A DNA stretch of 11,513 bases, from positions 1 to 11,513 of the forward strand of contig JACCYX010000375.1 of assembly GCA_013696265.1 (NCBI GenBank), written 5' to 3'. The translations under genes and the position numbers were made by a program. Of the stretch, positions 5,980 to 11,513 are shown one piece after another. The notes beneath the pieces were generated by a model that saw only the letters and a program-made list of their open reading frames with translations, made no database searches and was not told the DNA's origin. This DNA comes from Chloroflexia bacterium. GTDB lineage: Bacteria > Chloroflexota > Chloroflexia > Thermomicrobiales > UBA6265. Within the stretch, counting starts at the first letter, position 1. Every line of letters starts with the position of its first letter.

Positions 5980-7686
5980 CTAATCGGCGGCGAGAGGCAG
6001 CGGCGGAGCGGTCATCGTGCCGTATTTGACGGCGTGCTCGAAGTCCTCCGGGAAATGCTCGATCATGCCGATCAGCGGTACCGGAGCCACCTGGCCGAGC
6101 CCGCAGAGCGACAGCTCGATGATGTGCTTGCTGGTCCGCTGGATCAACGTCAGGTCGTCCATCGAGCCCCGTCCGAACCGGATCCGGTCGAGGATTTCCA
6201 CCAGGGCGGGATTGCCGAGGCGGCACGGCACGCACTTGGAGCAGGATTCGTAGCGGTTGAAGGCGGTCAGGTAGCGGGCGAAGTCGACGACGTTGACGGA
6301 CTCGTCGAAGATCACCCAGCCACCGGAGCCGAGCATGCCGCCGACATCGCCCAGCGAGTCGAAGTCGACCGGGATGTCGAGGTGCTCGTCTTTCAGCGGA
6401 CCCGCCGACACGCCGCCGGTCTGGACGCCCTTGAAGGTGCGCCCCTCGGCCATGCCGCCGTAGATATCGTCGAAGAGTTTCCTGAGCGTCATGCCCATTT
6501 CGACTTCGACCACGCCGTGGCGCGCCAGCGGTCCCTGGACGGTCATCAGCTTGGTGCCCTTGCTGCCCTCGGTGCCGAGACCGGCGTACCACTCGCCGCC
6601 GTTGACGATGATGTCCGGGATGTTGGCCAGGGTCTCGGTGTTGTTGGCGATCGTTGGGCGCTTCCACAAGCCTTCCTCGACCGAGCGGGGCGGCTTGGTG
6701 CGTGGCTGACCGCGCACGCCCATGACCGAGAACATCATGGCCGATGCTTCGCCACAGATGTAGGCGCCACCGCCAGTGCGGATCCGGAATGCGATGTCAT
6801 GGCCAGTGCCGAGGATGTTTTTGCCAATCAGGCCGATCCGCTCGGCGTCGGCGACGGCTTTCCGGAATCGCCTGATCGCCAGCGGATACTCGCCGCCGAT
6901 GTAGTTGTAGCCGCGCTCGGCGCCGCAGACGACGCAGGCGATCAGGATTCCTTCGAGAATGCGATGGGGATCGCACTCGTGCAGGTGGCGGTCCTTGTAG
7001 ACATTGGGCTCGCCTTCGTGACTGTTGCAGACCACGAACTTCGGCGTGACTCGCGCCTTGCGGCCACTCTCCCACTTGATGCCGGCCGGAAACCCTCCCC
7101 CGCCCCGGCCACGCACGTTGGCGGCCGTGACTTCGGCGATCGCTTCCTCGGCGCTCATTTCGAAGAGCACCTTGAAGTAGCCGTCGTAGGCGCCGCGGGC
7201 GATCGCGTCCTCGATCGAATCCGGCTCGATCACCCCGGCGTTGCGGGAGATGATCTGCAGCTGGTCCCGGAAGAAGGGATGTTCGTTGAGTGACGGGATG
7301 TTCCGTAATGGCTCGGAATTGCGGACGCCGACCGCCAGATCGTCGCGCTCGCCGTTGAAGACCGCCGTCACGTCCGCCGCCTGAAGTGGTCCGTAGACGA
7401 CGGGCGGCTCGCCGGGCCGCCGGATCTCGATCCAGGGCTCCATCCAGAACGCCCCGTTGCCGCTTACCTCGCGGACAACCGCCGCGTTTCCCAACTCGGC
7501 GCGGCAGGTGTCGAGAACGTCAAGCGCGCCCTTGGCGATGGAACTGCTGCCGACACCGACGCTGACGACGGTACGCGATCCTTCCCAAAGGTCTTTCCAG
7601 CGAGCCTGGGCCTGGGCGCGGAAGGCGACATAGTCGGCCTGCGTTTCGAGCCGTGTCAGGTGCTCACTTGGTCGGGCGTGGACCAT
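5980..7686 (-). CDS. nuoF: NuoF/HymB-type NADH-binding flavoprotein subunit with cysteine-free N-terminal domain
   Basis: The FMN, NAD(H) and 4Fe-4S subunit of complex I-like or NAD-linked dehydrogenases, 568 residues. It passes electrons from NADH through FMN to iron-sulfur clusters. Residues 38-110 look like the thioredoxin-like ferredoxin domain seen in HymB/HoxF-type proteins, but all its cluster cysteines are missing. The FMN glycine loop GRGGGGFPAG is at 193-202, and a nucleotide-binding stretch NSHEGEPNVYKDR starts at 221. CGEASAM at 311-317 corresponds to the usual CGEETAL. The N3 cluster ligands C482, C485, C488 and C528 are intact. The ATG at 7686 overlaps the end of nuoE by 23 bases and has GGGGTGA upstream, so the two are translationally coupled. 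No NuoG, formate dehydrogenase or hydrogenase subunit is adjacent. Family is sure; the physiological partner is unknown. Confidence 0.92.
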   Translation of the reverse strand: MVHARPSEHLTRLETQADYVAFRAQAQARWKDLWEGSRTVVSVGVGSSSIAKGALDVLDTCRAELGNAAVVREVSGNGAFWMEPWIEIRRPGEPPVVYGPLQAADVTAVFNGERDDLAVGVRNSEPLRNIPSLNEHPFFRDQLQIISRNAGVIEPDSIEDAIARGAYDGYFKVLFEMSAEEAIAEVTAANVRGRGGGGFPAGIKWESGRKARVTPKFVVCNSHEGEPNVYKDRHLHECDPHRILEGILIACVVCGAERGYNYIGGEYPLAIRRFRKAVADAERIGLIGKNILGTGHDIAFRIRTGGGAYICGEASAMMFSVMGVRGQPRTKPPRSVEEGLWKRPTIANNTETLANIPDIIVNGGEWYAGLGTEGSKGTKLMTVQGPLARHGVVEVEMGMTLRKLFDDIYGGMAEGRTFKGVQTGGVSAGPLKDEHLDIPVDFDSLGDVGGMLGSGGWVIFDESVNVVDFARYLTAFNRYESCSKCVPCRLGNPALVEILDRIRFGRGSMDDLTLIQRTSKHIIELSLCGLGQVAPVPLIGMIEHFPEDFEHAVKYGTMTAPPLPLAAD

Positions 7687-8257
7687 TGCTCACCCCTTTC
7701 TCCCGCATCGCGCGTTGACCCCCGATTGCCCGGTTGAGCAGCGAGGTCAGTTCTTCCGCCGTAACCGGGCCGAAATATTCGTCGTCAAGCTTGACGACCG
7801 GCGCCAGGTCGCAGACCCCGAGGCAGCCGTTCACGACCTGGATGCTCACCTGCTCGTCGGCGGTCGTTTCGCCGTCGTCGATCCCGAACCCACCCTGCAT
7901 CTCCTGCACCAGGGCCTGTGACCCCATCACGTAGCAGGCCATGCCGTGGCAGATCAGCATGTGGTGGTGGCCGCGTGGTTCGGTGCGGAAGTCCGCGTAG
8001 AAGGTCAGGAGGCCGAAGACGCGATTGACCGTGGTGTTCAGGTGCTCGGCGACGATCTGGGCCGCTTCGGGAGAAACCCAGCCGAAGTGCTCGTTGACTT
8101 CCTGGAGAGCGGAGAGGATGAGTTCCTGGGCTTCTTCGTAGTCGTCGAAGGTGAAATGGGAAAGCAGCTCGCGGACGACTTCCGGATCGACATCCTGTCG
8201 CCCGGTGAACGGGGCGGGCACCGGAAGCACGGCGTGGGCGGATTCGGCGTGGGCCAC
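7664..8257 (-). CDS. nuoE: NuoE-type 2Fe-2S (24 kDa) subunit
   Basis: A thioredoxin-like 2Fe-2S subunit that pairs with NuoF, 197 residues from the chosen start. The N-terminal helical part (DPEVVRELLSHF and onward) leads to the fold's conserved VFGLLTFYADF. The four cluster ligands are intact: C103 and C108 in CHGMAC, and C145 and C149 in CLGVC. I chose GTG at 8257 because GGGAGG (8272-8267) stands nine bases upstream. A TTG at 8287 in the same frame is the alternative and would add ten residues. It is the first gene of a two-gene operon with nuoF. A palindromic operator precedes it, so regulation by redox state or a CRP-family protein is likely. Confidence 0.92.
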   Translation of the reverse strand: MAHAESAHAVLPVPAPFTGRQDVDPEVVRELLSHFTFDDYEEAQELILSALQEVNEHFGWVSPEAAQIVAEHLNTTVNRVFGLLTFYADFRTEPRGHHHMLICHGMACYVMGSQALVQEMQGGFGIDDGETTADEQVSIQVVNGCLGVCDLAPVVKLDDEYFGPVTAEELTSLLNRAIGGQRAMREKGVSNGPRPTK

Positions 8258-8310
8258 TCGAGGAAACCTCCCTGCCGCCTCGGACAACCAGCGTCATCGT
8301 CGGACGGCAG

Positions 8311-8326
8311 TGTGAGAAACGTCACA
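8311..8326. promoter_or_regulatory. TGTGA-N6-TCACA operator upstream of nuoE (Rex or CRP/FNR type)
   Basis: A perfect inverted repeat, TGTGA (8311-8315), GAAACG, TCACA (8322-8326). This half-site and spacing match both the CRP consensus and Rex operators such as the Streptomyces site TGTGAACGCGTTCACA. It lies between the likely -10 box (8344-8339) and the nuoE start codon, a position that would block transcription. Rex is favoured because it senses NADH/NAD+ and the operon encodes NADH-oxidising subunits. Confidence 0.6.
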
Positions 8327-8338
8327 ACTATCGCCGTG

Positions 8339-8344
8339 AGTATA
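8339..8344 (-). promoter_or_regulatory. -10 box of the nuoEF promoter
   Basis: TATACT on the minus strand, five of six matches to consensus, about 80 bases before the nuoE start. No convincing -35 box is seen 16-18 bases upstream, which would suit an activated or atypical promoter. Confidence 0.4.
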
Positions 8345-8431
8345 GCAGGGGGTCAGGCGCGACCGGGCGCGATTCGGGAGGGATGGAACCACCCCCGCAC
8401 GACGAGCCAGGCGGACAATCGTGGCCGCCGG

Positions 8432-8818
8432 TCAGGAGCTGATCAACGCCTTGAAATTGCCGTCGAAAGTCTCCAGAAACTCGTACATGTCCACCACGTC
8501 GGAGGCCGACACGGGGTCGCTCCCCTCGACGTGGGGTGTCTCGGTCACGATCTCTGTCGAGGCTGTCTCGCCGGGGCCCTGAACCGCCTGTTCGCTCAGG
8601 CGGCGGAGCGCCAAGTGCGCTTCTTCCGGATCGCCGTCGTTGAGCACGGCGGCCACGAAGTTGCGCGCGTGGCAATCGGTACATTCCACCAGCATGGTCC
8701 ACATCTCGCGTTCGCGCGAGATGACCGTGATGTCGTCCGAATGGAACTGGTGGTGGCAGACGATGCAGCGTTCCATGCGGTTGAGGACGATGCGTTTGAT
8801 ACGGACTTCTGAATCCAT
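8432..8818 (-). CDS. Small two-CxxC zinc-binding protein of unknown function
   Basis: A 128-residue protein, not recognised by name. It has two CxxC pairs, C18/C21 (CIVCHHQF) and C46/C49 (CTDCHARNF), spaced like a zinc ribbon with a beta hairpin between them. An acidic, low-complexity linker covers about 75-105. The C-terminal tail DMYEFLETFDGNFKALI looks like a short amphipathic helix for protein contact. The open frame runs upstream to 9073, but that part is the shadow of the next gene. ATG 8818 is chosen because AAGGA lies directly upstream. It follows the bifunctional-nuclease gene by 52 bases on the same strand and is probably co-transcribed with it. The role is unknown; regulation or RNA/DNA binding is possible. 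Confidence 0.75.
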   Translation of the reverse strand: MDSEVRIKRIVLNRMERCIVCHHQFHSDDITVISREREMWTMLVECTDCHARNFVAAVLNDGDPEEAHLALRRLSEQAVQGPGETASTEIVTETPHVEGSDPVSASDVVDMYEFLETFDGNFKALISS

Positions 8819-8870
8819 GGTTCCTTCTATCGGCACACGTCGTGGCGCGCGCGGCGCCACGAGCGATGAT

Positions 8871-9455
8871 TTAGTTGGAGCGCTTCTTGTCGAAGTCGTC
8901 GAGATCCAGCGAGTTGATGAAATCGCGGAAGACGCCGAGTCCCTCTTCGGGCTGGACGCTAGCCTGGGCTTCACGTTTTTCGCTGGAGGCGGCGCGCTCT
9001 TCGGGCTCGGATTCCTCGATGCGCTGGGCGATGTCGAGGTCGTCGCCATCGTCGCCATCCATCGCCACGCCAACGTGATCCATGATGGACTCGGCCACGA
9101 GGATGCGGGCGCCGGTGCGGACGGCGAGGGCGATCGCGTCGCTGGGCCGGGAATCCAGTTCGATCGAGCGGCCGCCCTGGTCGAGGACGATCCGCGCGAA
9201 AAAAACCTGGTCGTTGAGGTCCGCGATCAGGATCCGCTCGACCGAGGCGCCGACCTCGGTCAGCATCGAACGCATCAGGTCGTAGGGCAGCGGCCGCGTG
9301 GCCGGTATGCCCTGGAGTTCCATGGCGATGGCCTCGGCCTCGTAGGCGCCGATCCAGATCGGCAGATGGCGATCGCCATCGACTTCCTTGAGGATAACCA
9401 CGCGATTTTGGGTCACGAGGCTGACGCGGATACTTTCGACGGTTGTTTCAATCAT
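8871..9455 (-). CDS. Bifunctional nuclease family protein (DUF151/BFN domain)
   Basis: A BFN-domain protein, 194 residues. Residues 1-130 contain the family pattern: an opening strand (ESIRVSLVTQNRVVILKE), the LPIWIGAYEAEAIAMEL motif, HDL-like PLPYDLMRSML, and SRPSDAIALAVRTGARILVAE. Plant and bacterial relatives have been described with DNase and RNase activity, and thermophile homologues are widespread. The catalytic residues cannot be fixed from sequence alone. The last 60 residues form an acidic tail rich in Asp, Glu and Ser, ending in a short helix-like FRDFINSLDLDDFD. No UvrB-type domain is present, unlike some relatives. ATG 9455 has AAAGG about ten bases upstream. It is followed by the small two-CxxC gene. 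Confidence 0.9.
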   Translation of the reverse strand: MIETTVESIRVSLVTQNRVVILKEVDGDRHLPIWIGAYEAEAIAMELQGIPATRPLPYDLMRSMLTEVGASVERILIADLNDQVFFARIVLDQGGRSIELDSRPSDAIALAVRTGARILVAESIMDHVGVAMDGDDGDDLDIAQRIEESEPEERAASSEKREAQASVQPEEGLGVFRDFINSLDLDDFDKKRSN

Positions 9456-9745
9456 CTGTCAGGCCCTTTGAACAACGGGATACCGGTCCAAATCACCGAC
9501 ATGCCTCTGCATCGGGATCTCTCGTCTCATTCGGTTGCCAGGATCAGGACGGTGGGACGAACCCTCCTCGGCTCCCGCTCCCTATACTACACCCCGTGCC
9601 CGCGACGGGCATCTCCCACCTGACTGGACGTGGACGATTCGGCTGGCATTTGACGACGGATTCCCTTTAGCCGGTTTCGAATTGGTTGGCTGGCAGGCGC
9701 AGAGAAGGGACCGAGACAAGCTCGGCAACCCTACGAATCCTGGCG
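9456..9745. other. Gene-free interval between lepB and the bifunctional-nuclease gene
   Basis: In these 290 bases I see no protein or RNA gene. A short hairpin CCGAG/CTCGG (9711-9725), 21 bases past the lepB stop, is a weak candidate terminator for lepB without a good T run. Confidence 0.5.
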
Positions 9746-10510
9746 CTATTCCCGACGGATCGCCGCTCCCGTGGCGGAGCCGTTGAGTTCCGGGTATTCG
9801 AAGTGGTCGGCGATGCCAATGTCGTCGAGCGGCCAGTAGGTGATCCAGGCCTTGCCGATGATGTTGTCGATCGGCACCGAGCCGAAGACACGGGAGTCCT
9901 CGCTGTTGCCGCGGTTGTCGCCAAGCACGATCACGGACCCTTCCGGAACCTCGAGCGGTCCGCAGACGGCCCGGCAGCCGTCGGTGAGCGTGCCTTCGTC
10001 GAGATAGGGCTCCACGATTTCGATCCCGTTGATGTAAACCTGATCGTTCCGGATTTCGAACGTATCGCCGGGTAGGCCGATCACCCGCTTGATGTAGGGC
10101 TTGTCGGCGCTGGCCCCGCTTGGGGGATTGAGGACAACGATATCGCCGCGCTCCGGGATGCCGAATGGACGCCAGCTATCGTCGTCGTCGAAGTCGGTTC
10201 CCGGCAGCCAGCCCAACCATGTTTCCTGGTCGAGCGCGAAATAAGCGTTGCGGTTGACGAGCAGCATCTCGTTGTCGGCGAGGGCGCTGTCCATGCTGTG
10301 GCCATCGACGCGAAAGTTGAGGACCACGGCGCGCACGGCGACGAAGATCAGCAACGCCAGCAGCAGCGTCTCGATGACCTCGCGGACCATAGAGCCCGAT
10401 TTCTTGCCCTGGGTCGCGGTCGATTGGGCAACGGTTTCGTCGTCCGTCTCGGATGGGGCGACGCGGCGGTCCTGACGGTCATCGGTGATCTCGGAGTGGT
10501 GGTCGGTCAT
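9746..10510 (-). CDS. lepB: Signal peptidase I
   Basis: Type I signal peptidase, 254 residues, a membrane-bound Ser/Lys protease that removes signal peptides from exported proteins. A hydrophilic N-terminal tail of about 40 residues precedes one transmembrane segment (45-63). The catalytic Ser72 is in GHSMDSAL, the general-base Lys141 in YIKRVIGLPGD, and box E is GDNRGNSEDSRVFG at 197-210. Two cysteines three residues apart (C179, C183) could form a disulfide in the external domain. The frame opens upstream at a TTG (10561) inside the terminator, so ATG 10510 is chosen. No clear ribosome-binding site lies at normal distance, and a promoter-like pair sits immediately upstream. It belongs to the secG-tatA-lepB export cluster. 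Confidence 0.92.
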   Translation of the reverse strand: MTDHHSEITDDRQDRRVAPSETDDETVAQSTATQGKKSGSMVREVIETLLLALLIFVAVRAVVLNFRVDGHSMDSALADNEMLLVNRNAYFALDQETWLGWLPGTDFDDDDSWRPFGIPERGDIVVLNPPSGASADKPYIKRVIGLPGDTFEIRNDQVYINGIEIVEPYLDEGTLTDGCRAVCGPLEVPEGSVIVLGDNRGNSEDSRVFGSVPIDNIIGKAWITYWPLDDIGIADHFEYPELNGSATGAAIRRE

Positions 10511-10517
10511 GCCCGTT

Positions 10518-10545
10518 TGGATACCTCGGTGGGGGTTGCGGTCAA
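10518..10545 (-). promoter_or_regulatory. Possible promoter of lepB, near-leaderless
   Basis: TTGACC (10545-10540), 16 bases, then TATCCA (10523-10518). The ATG follows seven bases after the -10 box, so transcription would begin at or very near the start codon. This fits the lack of a ribosome-binding site. Confidence 0.35.
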
Positions 10546-10550
10546 ACACA

Positions 10551-10582
10551 AAGGGACGCAAGGGATGACCCCTGCGTCCCTT
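10551..10582 (-). terminator. Rho-independent terminator after tatA
   Basis: Arms at 10551-10564 and 10569-10582 pair at 13 of 14 positions around an ATGA loop (plus-strand sense). Read on the minus strand, the stem is followed by the T-rich TTTGTGTTTG stretch. It separates tatA from lepB, implying lepB has its own promoter. Confidence 0.75.
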
Positions 10583-10624
10583 GTTATTGCAACGAACGAG
10601 CGCACGGCTCGTTGCGGCGCGTGC

Positions 10625-10897
10625 CTAGATTTCGTCGGCGCGGCTGCCGCCCACCTTGACGGTGTTGTCATCCTTGACCGCGTTGGCCGACGAGGTCAGC
10701 GTCGAGGCGGTCTTCGACGAACCGGCTTCGATTCGTTCCCGCTCCTCCTGCTCTTTTTCCTCGGTCGTGGATTCCGTCTTGAACTCACGGATTCCCTTGC
10801 CGAGCGCCCCCCCGATTTCCGGAAGCTTGCCGACACCGAAAATGATCACGATAATGACCAGCACAATGGCCAGTTCAGGTACTCCGATGCCTGCCAT
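10625..10897 (-). CDS. tatA: Sec-independent protein translocase subunit TatA
   Basis: The pore-forming TatA/TatE-type component of the twin-arginine translocase, 90 residues. A short N-terminal part leads into the single transmembrane helix (about 6-22), then the hinge and amphipathic helix FGVGKLPEIGGALGKGIREFK pattern diagnostic of TatA. A charged, probably disordered tail fills residues 42-90. The frame continues upstream to 10966, but the ATG at 10897 starts the canonical MAGIGVPEL and has a strong GGAGGAG ribosome-binding site eight bases before it. It is 268 bases from the upstream secG gene and followed by its own terminator. TatC is not in the window. Confidence 0.92.
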   Translation of the reverse strand: MAGIGVPELAIVLVIIVIIFGVGKLPEIGGALGKGIREFKTESTTEEKEQEERERIEAGSSKTASTLTSSANAVKDDNTVKVGGSRADEI

Positions 10898-11165
10898 CGT
10901 CGTTACTCCTCCTCGAACTGATGTTAGCACGCTTGAATGTTCGACTGATGAGACGAACCTGCGCACCCAATGTGAACATCAAGCCGCGGTCCGTATTGTA
11001 GGTCTGCCCGAAGCCGATTTCAACGCGCGAATGGTAGAATGGTGACACACCACACGCGAGCGTATCTGGAACCCGTCACGTCTCCGGACGAATTGTCCGG
11101 CCATCGTGGCCGCGTATCCTGTGGATGTGTGTCACTACTCCTTCCCGTGCCCAGTACCGGCGAGG
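10898..11165. other. Gene-free interval between tatA and secG
   Basis: There is no gene in these 268 bases. Two adjacent inverted repeats are present: CCGGAC/GTCCGG (11084-11100) and CGGCC/GGCCG (11098-11112). Neither is followed by a T run, so they are only weak candidates for a secG terminator. Confidence 0.45.
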
Positions 11166-11396
11166 TTAGCTGCTCAGGATGATGCTGCTCAGGATCGACA
11201 GGACCACGAAGAATCCCGCGATACCGAGCGTGAACTGGAACAGCGTCTTCTCGAACCCGCGCCGCGTGCGTTGGATCGTGTCGGACCCGCCGCCGCCAAA
11301 CGCGCCGCTGAACGACGATTTTTTTTTTTTTATGTGGATGACCGAGATCTACACGATGGATATGATGATGGTGACCAGGTTGAGTGCGATATCCAC
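11166..11396 (-). pseudogene. secG: SecG preprotein translocase subunit, interrupted by in-frame TAG (likely sequence artefact)
   Basis: SecG is a small two-helix partner of SecYE. From a GTG at 11396 (AAGGA 11 bases upstream) the frame reads VDIALNLVTIIISIV, then TAG at 11351-11349. It then runs on unbroken in the same frame to TAA at 11166. The remainder shows the SecG cytoplasmic loop FSGAFGGGGSDTIQ, the RTRRGFEKTLF motif and the second transmembrane helix. Total length is 76 codons including the TAG, normal for SecG, so no bases seem inserted or lost. The codons around the TAG and the run of 13 A (minus strand; 11331-11319) coding for four lysines replace the end of helix 1 and the usual Gln/Gly loop. 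Either the gene is dead or the local sequence is wrong. It is the first gene of the export cluster. Confidence 0.82.
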
Positions 11397-11513
11397 GAGC
11401 GGTCTTTTCCTTCTCCAACGCGAACGGTGACGGAAACGCCCTTTGGCGTCGTGTGCAGCGTACCATCAGCGGGCGTCGTCAGCCAGTAGTCGCGGCACCG
11501 GTTTGGCGTGCCG

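Noticed and set aside
5926..7293. Long open frame (455 codons) on the plus strand over nuoF
   Set aside because: It is antisense to nuoF, has no recognisable motif, and begins inside the terminator hairpin.
8819..9073. N-terminal extension of the two-CxxC protein to 9073
   Set aside because: The extra residues are an out-of-frame reading of the bifunctional-nuclease gene. The ribosome-binding site and sensible protein start are at 8818.
11319..11331. Frameshift in secG caused by the 13-base run
   Set aside because: The GTG start and the TAA stop are in the same frame across the run, so the run does not shift the frame. The only disruption is the TAG at 11351-11349 and the altered residues.
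11020..11466. 148-codon minus-strand frame across the secG region
   Set aside because: It is in a different frame from the recognisable SecG sequence and its translation is a basic, histidine-rich shadow without motifs.
11466..11513. Possible 3' end of a gene entering from the right edge on the minus strand (about 15 codons, then TGA)
   Set aside because: Too short to assign. The other two minus-strand frames are equally unconvincing.
1..11513. tRNA, rRNA, CRISPR arrays, insertion sequences, phage genes
   Set aside because: No cloverleaf-like segments, regularly spaced repeats, transposase motifs or terminal inverted repeats were seen on reading both strands.

Overview
The window is high-GC DNA (I judge roughly 60-65% G+C by eye) packed with ordinary bacterial chromosomal genes: ribosomal protein S21, signal peptidase I, TatA, SecG, a bifunctional-nuclease (DUF151) protein, NuoE/NuoF-type NADH-binding subunits, an acetyl-CoA-synthetase-like ligase and a glucose-1-dehydrogenase-like enzyme. 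The gene styles and the small zinc-ribbon proteins suggest a Chloroflexota lineage, perhaps Thermomicrobia/Sphaerobacter-like. That placement is an inference from gene style, not a marker-based one. There is no sign of phage, transposon, CRISPR or tRNA/rRNA genes.

Layout, left to right. (1) 1-789, minus: a glucose-1-dehydrogenase-like zinc MDR enzyme cut by the window edge, divergent from rpsU (1035-1220, plus). rpsU has a perfect -10 box, a palindrome beside it, a hairpin-plus-T leader and a clear terminator. (2) 1346-3589, minus: three genes read leftwards. They are a zinc-ribbon/coiled-coil protein of unknown function, a multi-pass membrane protein, and a deaminase-like protein that lacks its usual N-terminal part. 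(3) 3746-5731, plus: an acyl-CoA synthetase of the Acs type whose acetate-pocket region is unlike true Acs. It converges on (4) nuoE-nuoF (8257 to 5980, minus), with a perfect 17-bp hairpin between them. nuoE is preceded by a perfect TGTGA-N6-TCACA operator of Rex/CRP type. NuoF carries an N-terminal thioredoxin-like domain with none of its iron-sulfur cysteines left. (5) 9455 to 8432, minus: a bifunctional-nuclease-family protein followed by a small two-CxxC protein. (6) 11396 to 9746, minus: a protein-export cluster secG - tatA - lepB. As given, secG is interrupted by an in-frame TAG and a 13-base homopolymer.

How the genes fit together: SecG, TatA and signal peptidase I cover Sec translocation, Tat translocation and signal-peptide removal. 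NuoE/NuoF form an NADH-oxidising flavin/iron-sulfur module, but no catalytic partner is encoded beside them. The ligase and the sugar dehydrogenase are stand-alone carbon-metabolism enzymes. I found no clearly new multi-gene system. The most notable points are the secG lesion, which coincides with a 14-nt match to Illumina adapter sequence and is probably artefactual; the Rex-like operator on nuoEF; and the cysteine-free domain of NuoF.
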